In this document: piece after piece, positions 29,367 through 37,929 of the stretch | Numbering within the stretch: position 1 is the first letter of the stretch | Layout of the letters: every line of letters begins with the position of its first letter | Assembly: GCA_958295955.1 (NCBI GenBank) | Contig: OY282420.1 | Location: forward strand, 2,556,435-2,620,434 | From: an uncultured Bryobacterales bacterium | GTDB taxonomy: Bacteria; Acidobacteriota; Terriglobia; Bryobacterales; UBA6623 | Reading direction: 5' to 3' | Length of the DNA stretch: 64,000 nt | Made by a program: the position numbers and the translations under genes | Notes under the pieces: model-generated | Told to the model about the DNA's origin: nothing | Database searches by the model: none | The model's input: the letters and a program-made list of their open reading frames with translations, nothing else

Positions 29367-29699
29367 ATGTCGGGATACTACAACGAAGACGATCTGCCTC
29401 GATTCGGCGAGATGGGTAAAAACGCTCCCGAGCTTTGGGAGAAGTTCAACGAGTGGTACGGCGCGGTCTTTCAGGAGGGCGCTCTGAGCCAACGCGAGAA
29501 GTGTCTGATTGCTCTGGCGGTCGCCCATGCGGTGCAATGCCCCTATTGCATCGACGCCTACACGCAAGAGAGCCTGGAGAAAGGCTCGAACCTCGAGCAG
29601 ATGACCGAAGCGGTTCACGTGGCCGCGGCCATCAAGGGCGGCGCGGCGCTCGTCCACGGCTTGCAGATGCGCAATACCGCCGAAGCATTGAGCATGTAG
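29367..29699 (+). CDS. Arsenosugar biosynthesis-associated peroxidase-like protein (CMD family)
   Basis: This 110-residue protein belongs to the AhpD/carboxymuconolactone decarboxylase fold. The redox pair is in AHAVQCPYCIDAYTQ, and the following SLEKGSNLEQMTEAVHVAAAIKGG is characteristic of the small family encoded beside arsS. It probably acts as a thiol peroxidase or redox helper during arsenosugar formation, though that role is unproven as far as I know. The gap to arsS is six bases, so the two are surely co-transcribed. Confidence 0.85.
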   Translation: MSGYYNEDDLPRFGEMGKNAPELWEKFNEWYGAVFQEGALSQREKCLIALAVAHAVQCPYCIDAYTQESLEKGSNLEQMTEAVHVAAAIKGGAALVHGLQMRNTAEALSM

Positions 29700-29705
29700 G
29701 CGATC

Positions 29706-30782
29706 GTGGGTACGAGTCTCGTCAGCGCGCGGCATTCCCCGCCTCCGGCGGAGGAGCGACTGCGCATCTTGAACAACCGCGCCGGCCGCAGCCCGCAGCG
29801 GCCGTTCGACGACGCCCTGGCGGCAAGCGGGCTGCATCCCTTGGCGGCGACCGGCATAGAAATCTTTCAGGTCAACGCCGGCAAGCTCTGCAACCAGACC
29901 TGCAAGCATTGCCACGTCGATGCCGGACCCGACCGCACGGAAGAGAACATGACCCGCGAGACGTTCGAGTTGTGTCTCGACGCGATCCGCAGGCTCGACC
30001 GCCCGAAGGTCGATATCACGGGCGGCGCGCCGGAGCTCAACCCGAACTTTCGCTGGTTCGTCGAGCAGGTCCGGGGCCTCGGCTGCCATGTCATGGACCG
30101 CTGCAATCTCACGGTCCTCACCCTGCGCTCGCAGAGCGGCCTCGCCGAGTTTCTGGCGCGCAATCGGGTCGAGGTGATCGCCAGCCTGCCGTATTTCTCC
30201 GCCGACCGGACGGACGCCCAACGGGGCGGCGGCATTTTCGAAAAATCGATCGAGGCGCTGCAAAAGCTGAACGGCTTGGGCTATGGGCAGCCCGGCTCCG
30301 GCCTGGCGCTCAATCTGGTCTATAACCCCACGGGGGCGTTCCTCCCCCCTCCGCAGCAAGCGATCGAGGCGGACTTCCGGCGCGAGTTGAAAAAACGCCA
30401 CGGCATCGTCTTTCAATCCCTCTACGTCATTACCAACATGCCGATCAGCCGTTTTCTGGATTTTCTGATGCGCAGCGGCAATTACGAACGCTACATGAAC
30501 AAGCTCATTGCCGCTTACAACCCGCCGGCGGCCGCCGGCGTGATGTGCAGGAACACGCTTTCCATCGGCTGGGACGGGGCGCTCTACGATTGCGATTTCA
30601 ATCAGATGCTGGAGTTGGGGACGGGCTTCGGCGCGCCCCGGCATATCCGCGACTTCGATCCCGCCCAGCTTGCCCGCAGGCGCATCGTCACCGGGCAGCA
30701 CTGCTACGGCTGCACGGCCGGCGCGGGGTCGAGTTGCGGCGGGGTCACCGCCGGCAAGGCCGCTGACGCGGGCAGCGGATAG
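29706..30782 (+). CDS. arsS: Arsenosugar biosynthesis radical SAM protein ArsS
   Basis: This 358-residue radical SAM enzyme uses a 4Fe-4S cluster bound by the CxxxCxxC motif CNQTCKHC (C62, C66, C69). It is expected to transfer a deoxyadenosyl group onto methylated arsenicals, making dimethylarsinoyl nucleosides on the way to arsenosugars. Family landmarks are DITGGAPELNPNFRWFV, VMDRCNLTVL, the NPTGAFLPPPQ loop and a Cys-rich tail (HCYGCTAGAGSSCGG) that may bind further clusters. The family includes selenoproteins; here the candidate positions are cysteine and the frame is uninterrupted. The start is a GTG. No arsM methyltransferase or arsR lies in the window. Confidence 0.9.
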   Translation: MGTSLVSARHSPPPAEERLRILNNRAGRSPQRPFDDALAASGLHPLAATGIEIFQVNAGKLCNQTCKHCHVDAGPDRTEENMTRETFELCLDAIRRLDRPKVDITGGAPELNPNFRWFVEQVRGLGCHVMDRCNLTVLTLRSQSGLAEFLARNRVEVIASLPYFSADRTDAQRGGGIFEKSIEALQKLNGLGYGQPGSGLALNLVYNPTGAFLPPPQQAIEADFRRELKKRHGIVFQSLYVITNMPISRFLDFLMRSGNYERYMNKLIAAYNPPAAAGVMCRNTLSIGWDGALYDCDFNQMLELGTGFGAPRHIRDFDPAQLARRRIVTGQHCYGCTAGAGSSCGGVTAGKAADAGSG

Positions 30783-30785
30783 CGG

Positions 30786-33146
30786 CTACGTGCGAACCCG
30801 CAGGAACAGATACGCGCCGCCGAGCGCGAAGATCAGGCAGGGCGCCCAGGCCGCCATCGGCGGCGTAAGCTGCCCGCTGCGGCCCAGTTGCTCGGCCAGC
30901 GCGTTCAGCGCGTAATACCCGATCGTCAAAGCGAAGCTGAAGGCGACGGGCGCCAGGGCGCCCTGCCGGCCGGTCAGCATCGCGAACGGCACCGCCAGCA
31001 GCGCCATGCCGAAAGCGAACAACGGAAAAGCAAGTTTCTTGTGCAGGCGGACTTGCAGCCGGATCGTATCGAAGCCGCTTTGCGTCAGATCGACGATGTA
31101 CGCCTGGAGTTGCCGCCAGTTCATCTGCTGGTCGTGGCGGTCCTCTTTCAGGAAGTAATTGGGCGGTTCCACGATGTCGGGGAATTCCCGGCTGTCGAAC
31201 TGTTCGAAGCGGGTGGGATGAATGCCGTCCAACTCGCGCAGCCAACCCCGCTCGAACACCCAGACGCCTCGAGCGGCGCTCCAGTAAGCGCGTTCGGCGG
31301 CGATGTGCCGCCGCAACTCGAAGGGTTCCTCGCGCAAGTCGTAAACGCTGATGCCGGAGAACGTCATGGCCTTCGAATCGAACGCGCGGTGGTAGAAAAT
31401 GCGGTTGCGCAGGCCGAACGTCCACTGGCGGTCGGGCCGCAAGTACGTGCGCGCCGGGCGGCCCTTGATTTCATCGCGGATGGCGTCCTGGCGGCGGTTC
31501 GTTTGCGGCAGATAGTAGTGGTCGAGCGCGAAAAGGCCGCCGCTCAACAGTGAGGCGAAAACCAGCACCGGCGAAGCCAGCCTGTAGAGACTCACTCCCG
31601 AAGCGCGAAATGCCGTCAACTCATGGCGCTTGGCCAGCAGTCCGAAACAAATCAGCGTCGCCACCATTACCGCCAGCGGCGCCGTGTTGTAGATCAGGAA
31701 CGGCGTCAGGTAATAGATGTAGGGAACGAACCGGCCCAGCTTGTCGCGGGCGAGCATATCCGTCAGCAACTCGAAAAAGCTGAAGACGAACCAGATGGCG
31801 ATGAACGCCGCGGTGAAGACCGCCAGATGGAACAGGAAGCTGCGCAGCACATAGCGGTCGACGATGCGCAGGGCGGGGTCGCTGAACGACCCGGACGCCG
31901 GCGAGCCGTTATTGTTCGCCGCCGCCGCGGCGCCGTTCCGCTCCCGCCTGCGGGCAAGCGTTTTCAGGAACCGGTCGCGTACCGCCGACAACCGGGTCGC
32001 GGCGACTGCGCTCCAGTCCCGGCGGTTCGGCGCATCGAGGCGCGCGAGCAAGACGAGGCCGGCCAGGCCGAACACTGCGTTGGCGGCCCAGGCCGCAAAG
32101 ATCGGGCCGACCGCGCCCTGCTTGGCCAGCGCCGTTCCGGCCAACTGCATCATCCAATAGACGAAAACCAGCGCGAGCGCCGTCAAGACCCCGCTGGAGC
32201 GGCCCGACCGGCGGCTCGAAACGGCCAGCGGTATGCCCGCCAGCGGCAATACCAGACAGGCCAGCGGAAGCGCCAGACGTTGCTGCAATTGAATGCCGGC
32301 CTGCGGATCCGCTTCCGTCCTTGCCGCCTCGGCCAACTCCGGCGTCGCCATTTTGTCGTACCGCTTCGCTCCCGGATCGAAACGGCTCGGGCGCGCTTCC
32401 AGCACCTGATCGGTGCTCTCCGAGCGGAAACCGTGGTACTGCTGCGGGTCGAACGACTGCTCGTAGGTCGTCGTCATCGGGAACCGCACCTGAATGCGGT
32501 TCTGCTCGGGCCGGGGAATGACGAAAGCCTCCGAGGCCAGCGTGATGCGCGGCCCGTCCACCGCTGCGTTGACGCCGGCGAAAGAACCCCGGCGCTCGGG
32601 GGCGCGCATGTCGGCGAGGAAGATGCCTTTCCAGTGAATGCCCTCGCCGGGGAGCACGTCTTGCACGCGAATGACGCGGTCGGGAAAGTCTTCGATGAAA
32701 ACGCGCGGCCTGACTTCAGCGCCCGCCAACGGCACGCGGAAGGATTCGGCGATGCGCGCCTGTTCCCGCAGCGACCACGGCGTGAGCCACAGCGTCGTGG
32801 CCGCGCAGACCGCCGTCGCCAGAACCGCGAAAACTCCGACCGGGCGGACGATGCGCAGTCCGGGAATTCCGGCCGAGCGCATCGCCACGATCTCGTTGTC
32901 GGCCGACAGACGCCCCAGCGCGAGCAGAATCCCCACCAGGACGCCGATCGGAATCGTAAACGGAAACGACTGCGGAATCGTCAAGGCGAACAGGCGCAGG
33001 ACATCCGCAGCGGCGGCGCCCGGGCCGACCAGCAAGGCCATTACAGGGCCGACGCTCTGCAGAAAGAGCGCCAGCGTGAAGAGCAGCGCGCCGATCAGCG
33101 ACGCGGCGACGACTTCACGGAAGACGTATCGGTAGAGAATGCTCAC
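30786..33146 (-). CDS. LptF-LptG fusion permease
   Basis: This membrane protein of about 786 residues joins two YjgP/YjgQ-type permease halves. The first (ILYRYVFREVVAASLIGALL onward) has three N-terminal helices, a periplasmic jellyroll-like region and three more helices ending near 400. After a basic linker (AVRDRFLKTLARRRERNG) the second half starts RIVDRYVLRSFLFHLAVF and repeats the layout. LptF and LptG form the inner-membrane transporter that, with the LptB ATPase, extracts lipopolysaccharide. Here one chain could supply both. I use the GTG at 33146, matching the conserved N-terminus; an ATG 18 codons upstream gives a Cys/Asn-rich extension. The 3' end nearly meets arsS, convergently. 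Confidence 0.85.
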   Translation of the reverse strand: MSILYRYVFREVVAASLIGALLFTLALFLQSVGPVMALLVGPGAAAADVLRLFALTIPQSFPFTIPIGVLVGILLALGRLSADNEIVAMRSAGIPGLRIVRPVGVFAVLATAVCAATTLWLTPWSLREQARIAESFRVPLAGAEVRPRVFIEDFPDRVIRVQDVLPGEGIHWKGIFLADMRAPERRGSFAGVNAAVDGPRITLASEAFVIPRPEQNRIQVRFPMTTTYEQSFDPQQYHGFRSESTDQVLEARPSRFDPGAKRYDKMATPELAEAARTEADPQAGIQLQQRLALPLACLVLPLAGIPLAVSSRRSGRSSGVLTALALVFVYWMMQLAGTALAKQGAVGPIFAAWAANAVFGLAGLVLLARLDAPNRRDWSAVAATRLSAVRDRFLKTLARRRERNGAAAAANNNGSPASGSFSDPALRIVDRYVLRSFLFHLAVFTAAFIAIWFVFSFFELLTDMLARDKLGRFVPYIYYLTPFLIYNTAPLAVMVATLICFGLLAKRHELTAFRASGVSLYRLASPVLVFASLLSGGLFALDHYYLPQTNRRQDAIRDEIKGRPARTYLRPDRQWTFGLRNRIFYHRAFDSKAMTFSGISVYDLREEPFELRRHIAAERAYWSAARGVWVFERGWLRELDGIHPTRFEQFDSREFPDIVEPPNYFLKEDRHDQQMNWRQLQAYIVDLTQSGFDTIRLQVRLHKKLAFPLFAFGMALLAVPFAMLTGRQGALAPVAFSFALTIGYYALNALAEQLGRSGQLTPPMAAWAPCLIFALGGAYLFLRVRT

Positions 33147-33207
33147 GGCGTCGCCGGCGCAGGAATTTTTATTATTGCAATGCGGCCGGCAGGCGTTCAC
33201 GCCGATA

Positions 33208-33236
33208 TTGACCGCGCGCAGCCGCTTGGTTACGAT
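33208..33236 (+). promoter_or_regulatory. Promoter of tRNA-Glu (and of the SLC13 gene)
   Basis: TTGACC at 33208-33213, a 17-base spacer and TACGAT at 33231-33236 form a good housekeeping-type promoter. Transcription would begin near 33243, just before the tRNA at 33250. Confidence 0.65.
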
Positions 33237-33249
33237 AAAGGCTATCCGA

Positions 33250-33324
33250 GGCGCTATCGTCTAAGGGTTAGGACAGGGCCCTCTCAAGGCTCAGATCGGG
33301 GTTCGAATCCCCGTAGCGCTACCA
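33250..33324 (+). tRNA. tRNA-Glu (anticodon CTC)
   Basis: The cloverleaf is complete. The acceptor arms GGCGCTA and TAGCGCT pair with one G-U. The D arm is GTCT/GGAC. The anticodon stem GGGCC/GGCTC encloses the loop CTCTCAA, giving anticodon CTC. The T arm is CGGGG-TTCGAAT-CCCCG, and discriminator A plus CCA are encoded. The final A of CCA is the first base of the ATG of the SLC13 gene. Confidence 0.95.
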
Positions 33325-34868
33325 TGCTTTCGGGCGCATCCAAGCGACGCAACATCGGGCTCGCCGTCGGCCTGATCGGGTTCGCGGCGCTGCTGCTGAT
33401 GCCGCAGCCCGGCGGGATGGAGCCGGTTGCCCAACGAACCGCCGCTGTCGCCTTCCTGATGGCCGCCTGGTGGATCAGCGAAGCCGCCCACATCGCGGTG
33501 ACGGCGCTGCTGCCGCTCGTGCTGTTTCCGGCGCTCGACATCCTGTCCAGCCGCGCCGTGTCGGCGCACTACGCGAATCACATCATTTTCCTGTTCCTCG
33601 GCGGTTTCATCATCGCCATCGCCATGGAAAAGTGGAACCTTCACCGCCGCATCGCCCTGGCCACGATCGCGCGCGTCGGCTCGGAGCCGCATTCTCTGCT
33701 GTTGGGTTTCATGGTTGCCGCGGCGTTCCTTTCGATGTGGATTTCGAACACCGCCACCACGATGATGATGCTGCCGATCGCGATGGCCGTGGTCAATCAG
33801 TTGGCCGGCATGGCGGAAATCGCGGGTGTCGATACGCAGCAGGAAGCAGAGTCGCTGACGCGGGAAAATTTCGGGCTCGTGCTGCTGCTGGGCATCGCCT
33901 ACGCGGCGAGCGTCGGCGGGATCGGAACGATCGTCGGCTCGCCGACGACGGTCGCGTTCCTGGGCTTCGCCTCGGAGCATTTCCCCGATCAGCCCCCCAT
34001 CGGCTTTGTTCCCTGGTCGGTCGTCTGCATCCCGATCGTAGTGGTTTTTCTGCCGCTGACGTGGGTCTATCTGTGCCGCTTCGGCGCCGAACTGCCTCTT
34101 TCCGCGATCAAGTTCCGCGGCAGCCAAAGCGTCATTCGAGACGAGTTGAAGAAGCTCGGCCGCATAACGCCCGCCGAGCGTCTGGTGCTGATGGTTTCGG
34201 CGGCGACGGCGCTGCTGTGGATCACGCGCAGCCCGCTCGATCTCGAGTGGTTCACTGTGCCGGGATGGTCCGGGCTGCTTCTAGATTCCTCTGACGTTCA
34301 TGACTCGACGGTCGCCGTAGGGATGGCCGTGCTGCTCTTTCTGCTGCCCGCAGATCTGCTCGGGCGGGGTTCGGCGGACGGTTTCGCGATGGACTGGAAG
34401 ACGGCGGCGGAGCGCATGCCCTGGGGGATCGTGTTTCTCATCGGCGGCGGGTTTGCGCTCGCCGCGGGCATCTCCGGAAGCGGCTTGGCGGCCTGGATCG
34501 GCTCGCAACTGGGCGCGCTGAAGGGCACGCCCGTATGGCTCTTGGTGCTCGTTACCTGCCTGCTGTCGACGGCGCTCACCGAGGCGACGTCGAATGTGGC
34601 GACCGTCTTGATGTTTTCGCCGATCGTCGCCGCGATGGCCGCAGAGGTCGGCGTTCATCCCTATCTGTTGCTCATACCGGTGGCGGTCATGGCCTCGTTC
34701 GCTTTCACGCTTCCGGTGGCGACGCCGCCGAATGCGATCGTTTTCTCCAGCGGCTGGATCACCATTCCCAAGATGTTCCGCGCCGGAATCGCGCTCGACT
34801 TGCTCGGCTTGGTCGTGGCGCCCGCGATGGTTTATTTGCTCGGCGCAAGGATATTCGGCTTCGGCTGA
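33324..34868 (+). CDS. SLC13/DASS family anion transporter
   Basis: This 514-residue inner-membrane carrier belongs to the divalent anion:sodium symporter family (dicarboxylates, citrate or sulfate). The two sodium and substrate-binding hairpins are recognisable: MWISNTATTMMMLPIAMAVV near residue 145, and LTEATSNVATVLMFSPI near 425, both keeping the SN(T/V) motif. About eleven hydrophobic helices are visible. The start codon overlaps the CCA end of tRNA-Glu, with no separate promoter or ribosome site visible. An ATG at residue 26 falls after the first helix and is less likely. Either tRNA readthrough or processing produces its message. Confidence 0.87.
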   Translation: MLSGASKRRNIGLAVGLIGFAALLLMPQPGGMEPVAQRTAAVAFLMAAWWISEAAHIAVTALLPLVLFPALDILSSRAVSAHYANHIIFLFLGGFIIAIAMEKWNLHRRIALATIARVGSEPHSLLLGFMVAAAFLSMWISNTATTMMMLPIAMAVVNQLAGMAEIAGVDTQQEAESLTRENFGLVLLLGIAYAASVGGIGTIVGSPTTVAFLGFASEHFPDQPPIGFVPWSVVCIPIVVVFLPLTWVYLCRFGAELPLSAIKFRGSQSVIRDELKKLGRITPAERLVLMVSAATALLWITRSPLDLEWFTVPGWSGLLLDSSDVHDSTVAVGMAVLLFLLPADLLGRGSADGFAMDWKTAAERMPWGIVFLIGGGFALAAGISGSGLAAWIGSQLGALKGTPVWLLVLVTCLLSTALTEATSNVATVLMFSPIVAAMAAEVGVHPYLLLIPVAVMASFAFTLPVATPPNAIVFSSGWITIPKMFRAGIALDLLGLVVAPAMVYLLGARIFGFG

Positions 34869-34920
34869 CTACCGCTTGCGCCGTTTCCCGACGGCTCGGG
34901 TTGCTCTTTCCGCTCCCGTT

Positions 34921-34926
34921 TATAAT
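34921..34926 (+). promoter_or_regulatory. -10-like TATAAT upstream of the HAD-UbiA gene
   Basis: A perfect TATAAT lies 46 bases before the ATG at 34973. TTGCTC at 34901 is the nearest -35-like sequence but the spacing (14) is short. A TAAAAT at 34951 is a second possibility. This would be the promoter of the arabinose locus. Confidence 0.4.
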
Positions 34927-34972
34927 CATCGAACATTCTGCCGTCGGGGATAAAATCCGAACGAATCGAGCC

Positions 34973-36424
34973 ATGCCGACTGAGCGAATTGCCGGACAAG
35001 AGACGCCGCCGCGGGCCGCTCCGCCGCTGATTGTCGATGTGGACGGCTCGCTGGTCAGCGGCGATCTGCTGATCGAGGGCGCGGCGCGGCTGCTCGCGGT
35101 CTCGCCGCTCAGCCTGTTCGCCCTGCCTTTCCGCTTGGCGCGCGGCCGCGCCGCGCTGAAGCGCTGGATTGCCGAGGCCGTTCCAATGCCGCCGGAGACG
35201 CTGGCGCTGAACCCGGCCGTGCTGGACGAGATTGCCTCCGCAAAAGCCGCGGGGCGCGCGGTCTGGCTGGCCTCCGCCTCCGACGAGCTCGCCGTCGCTC
35301 CGCTGGCCGCGGCGGTGGGCGCCGCGGGCTGTTTCGCCTCGGACGGGCGCACCAATCTGGCGGGCCGGGCCAAGGCCGCCGCGCTGGTCGAGCGGTTTGG
35401 CGAGGGCGGGTTCGATTACATCGGCAACGAGCGGCGCGATCTGGCCGTCTGGAAACGGGCGCGGCGGGCCGTCGGGGTCAATCTCTCGGCGGGTCTCGCG
35501 CGGGAAGTGCGGGCGCTGGACGGCGAGGCCCGCTTCCTGCCCGGTCTCGGCGGCCGTCCGCTCGACTATCTGCGGGCCTTGCGCCCGCACCAATGGGTCA
35601 AGAACACGCTCGTATTCGCGCCCCTCATCGCCGCGCACGAGACGCGCCCGGAGTCCTATTCGACGGCTGTCGGGGCGTTCGCGGCGCTGACCGCCTGCGC
35701 GTCGGGCGCCTATCTGCTGAACGATTTGCTCGATCTTCCCCACGACCGCCGGCACAAGAGCAAGCGCCGTCGTCCGCCGGCCGCGGGCAAGACGTCCCTG
35801 CTGCCGACGGCCGGCATGGGCGCGGCGCTGGCGGCGGGCGGGCTCGCCCTGGCTTTCGCGCTGCCCGCCGCGGCGGGGCTTTGCGTCTTGCTCTACCTGA
35901 GCGGGACGCTGGCCTATTCGCTGTTGCTGAAACGCAAGACCTTCATCGACGTCATCACGCTTGCCGCGCTCTATGCGGTCCGCATCCTGACCGGCGCGGC
36001 GGCGGCTTCGGTTGCGCTGTCGCCCTGGTTCCTTGCCTTTTCCCTCTTCCTTTTCCTCGCTCTGGCCATCGTCAAGCGCCAAAGCGAATTGTATGCGCTG
36101 CGCGAGTCCGGCCGGTCCGCGTCCGCAGGGCGCGCTTATTTCGCCGAGGATCTCGCCGCGCTGACGGCTCTCGGCGTGGCCGCCGGCATCGCCTCGGTAG
36201 TGATCCTCACTCTCTACATCCAGGATCCGAAAGTGAACGGACTCTATGCCCGACCGGAATTCCTGTGGCTGCTCTGTCCGCTGCTGCTCTACTGGCTGGG
36301 GCGCTTGGCGCTGCTCGCCAATCGCGGGAAGGTCAACGAAGATCCGCTGGTGTTCGCGATGGGCGACAGGACGAGTTGGCTGACCGGCGTCGCGCTCCTG
36401 GCCGTGCTGGCCGCCGCGTTGTGA
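34973..36424 (+). CDS. HAD-UbiA fusion: polyprenyl-phosphate phosphoribosyltransferase, probable phosphatase
   Basis: This 483-residue protein joins an N-terminal HAD domain (LIVDVDGSLVSGDLL, residues 18-190) to a UbiA-type intramembrane prenyltransferase (200-483). The UbiA part has LRPHQWVKNTLVFAPL, the Asp-rich NDLLDLPHDRRHKSKRR and YSLLLKRKTFIDVITLA, matching decaprenyl-phosphate 5-phosphoribosyltransferase. That enzyme joins phosphoribosyl pyrophosphate to polyprenyl phosphate, the first committed step to polyprenyl-phospho-arabinofuranose. A phosphatase must then remove the 5-phosphate, and the fused HAD domain is the obvious candidate (inference). The next gene encodes the DprE1-like oxidase, which acts next in the pathway. 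Confidence 0.85.
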   Translation: MPTERIAGQETPPRAAPPLIVDVDGSLVSGDLLIEGAARLLAVSPLSLFALPFRLARGRAALKRWIAEAVPMPPETLALNPAVLDEIASAKAAGRAVWLASASDELAVAPLAAAVGAAGCFASDGRTNLAGRAKAAALVERFGEGGFDYIGNERRDLAVWKRARRAVGVNLSAGLAREVRALDGEARFLPGLGGRPLDYLRALRPHQWVKNTLVFAPLIAAHETRPESYSTAVGAFAALTACASGAYLLNDLLDLPHDRRHKSKRRRPPAAGKTSLLPTAGMGAALAAGGLALAFALPAAAGLCVLLYLSGTLAYSLLLKRKTFIDVITLAALYAVRILTGAAAASVALSPWFLAFSLFLFLALAIVKRQSELYALRESGRSASAGRAYFAEDLAALTALGVAAGIASVVILTLYIQDPKVNGLYARPEFLWLLCPLLLYWLGRLALLANRGKVNEDPLVFAMGDRTSWLTGVALLAVLAAAL

Positions 36425-36489
36425 CGACCGCATGCCGTCAAAAGGGCGTCCCGAGAAAAAATGGATTATAGGGATGACGCGCGCTGCCG

Positions 36490-36518
36490 GGACGCCTGCA
36501 TCCATGCAGGGCGCGTCC
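36490..36518 (+). other. Hairpin in the leader of the DprE1-like gene
   Basis: GGACGC and CTGCAT pair with ATGCAG and GCGTCC around a two-base loop, forming a stem of about 12 pairs with one small bulge. The stop of the UbiA gene lies 66 bases upstream and the next ATG 35 bases downstream. It has no T-run and could be an attenuator, an RNA-stability element or a weak terminator. Confidence 0.35.
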
Positions 36519-36552
36519 TCGGCCGGCGCCTTGTCTTCCGGAGATACGTGAC

Positions 36553-37884
36553 ATGAGGCTCAGCGGATGGGGCCGGTATCCGATTCTCGATTGCCGGCTG
36601 GAGCGTCTGCGCCGGCGCGAGGACCTGCCCGCTCTGCTGCGCCGCGGCGGTACGCTGATCGCCCGCGGCAACGGGCGCTCCTACGGCGACGCCGCGCTCA
36701 ACCCGGAGTTGACGCTGGCGATGCCGGCGATGGATCGGATGCAGGCGTTCGACGCCGAGACCGGCCTGCTGAGTTGCGAGGCCGGCGTGCTGCTCGCGGA
36801 CATCCTGGAAACGTTCGCGCCGCGGGGCTGGTTCCCGCCCGTGATTCCGGGAACGAAGCTCGTCACCGTCGGGGGCATGATCGCCGCGGACGTACACGGC
36901 AAGAACCATCACCGCGACGGGACCTTCGGCGCGCACGTGGAATCGCTGACGCTGGCGACCGCGGACGGCGAGGTCCGGGAGTGCAGCCGCAGGCAACATG
37001 CCGGTCTCTTTCGCGCCACGCTGGGCGGGATGGGGTTGACCGGCGTCATCCTCTCCGCGCGCTTCCGGCTGCGGCCGATCGAGACCGCCTTCATCCTGCA
37101 GGAGACCCTGGCCGCGCGCAGCCTCGACGAGACCATGGCCCTGTTCGAGGCGTCCCGCGGCCTGCCCTACAGCGTGGCCTGGATCGACTGCCTGGCGCGG
37201 GGCGCGAAACTGGGCCGCGCGGTGCTGATGCGCGGAGCGTTCATGGAGCGCGGCGCGCTGCCGCCGCGGCTCGCGGCCGATCCCTTGCGCCTGCCTCCGG
37301 CGGGCCGACTGCGGGTTCCCGTCGATGCGCCGTCCATGCTGCTCAATCGGGCTTCGATCGGTCTCTTCAACGGGCTGTACTACCGGCTGGCGCGGGCGCG
37401 CGCCGGGACGCGGCCGGTCCATTTCGAGCCGTTCTTCTTTCCCCTCGACCGGATCGAAGCGTGGAACCGCCTCTACGGGCGGCGGGGGTTCGTTCAGTAC
37501 CAGTGCGTGCTGCCCAAGAGCGAGAGCCCGGCCGGCATCGCGGCGCTGCTGGAGCGCGTCGCCGCGGCCGGGCAGGGCTCGTTCCTCGCGGTGCTCAAGC
37601 TGTTCGGCCCCGCCGGAGAGGGGCTGCTGTCGTTCCCCATGGAAGGCTATACGCTGGCTCTCGATTTCCCCGTGCGCAACGCTACGCCGGCGCTGCTCGA
37701 CGCGCTCGACGCGATCACTCACCGGCACGGCGGGCGCGTCTATCTGGCCAAGGACGCCCGCTGCGCGCCGCAACGGGTGCGCGAAGGCTATGCCGGCCTT
37801 GGCGGCTTCGAGGCTGCGCGGGCCGCGGCGGCCGGCGCGCCGCCCAAGTTCGCCTCCGCGCTCTCGCGGCGGCTCGGATTGTGA
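36553..37884 (+). CDS. DprE1-like FAD-dependent polyprenylphosphoryl-ribose oxidase
   Basis: This 443-residue flavoenzyme belongs to the VAO/PCMH family and resembles DprE1, which oxidises the 2'-hydroxyl of polyprenyl-phospho-ribose to a keto intermediate. The FAD-binding loops are [19 protein letters not shown] and [20 protein letters not shown], followed by [13 protein letters not shown]. The substrate half has [16 protein letters not shown] and FVQYQCVLP. The final codons ([12 protein letters not shown]) are recopied at three downstream junctions, so this gene marks the left boundary of the duplicated interval. A DprE2-like reductase to finish the epimerisation is encoded 15 kb away at 52826, after six transferase genes. 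Confidence 0.88.
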   Translation: MRLSGWGRYPILDCRLERLRRREDLPALLRRGGTLIARGNGRSYGDAALNPELTLAMPAMDRMQAFDAETGLLSCEAGVLLADILETFAPRGWFPPVIPGTKLVTVGGMIAADVHGKNHHRDGTFGAHVESLTLATADGEVRECSRRQHAGLFRATLGGMGLTGVILSARFRLRPIETAFILQETLAARSLDETMALFEASRGLPYSVAWIDCLARGAKLGRAVLMRGAFMERGALPPRLAADPLRLPPAGRLRVPVDAPSMLLNRASIGLFNGLYYRLARARAGTRPVHFEPFFFPLDRIEAWNRLYGRRGFVQYQCVLPKSESPAGIAALLERVAAAGQGSFLAVLKLFGPAGEGLLSFPMEGYTLALDFPVRNATPALLDALDAITHRHGGRVYLAKDARCAPQRVREGYAGLGGFEAARAAAAGAPPKFASALSRRLGL

Positions 37885-37929
37885 GATAAAGGGGAATGGT
37901 ATGGCCGTGCCGAACGACGCTGCGCAAAA
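37844..37929 (+). repeat. Parent copy of the oxidase-3'-end / leader repeat
   Basis: The last 40 bases of the oxidase gene, its stop, the GGGG ribosome site and the first codons of the first GT-C gene ([10 protein letters not shown]) form a block that is recopied at 40251, 45127 and 50395. It is the left junction of each duplication unit. Confidence 0.85.

Noticed and set aside
27336-30701. 1121-residue minus-strand open frame spanning the methyltransferase, DUF1080 and arsS regions
   Set aside because: It crosses several recognised genes of both strands and shows no domain; it reflects codon bias in GC-rich DNA.
29706-30782. ArsS as a selenoprotein
   Set aside because: The frame has no in-frame TGA; all family cysteine positions I can recognise are encoded as cysteine.
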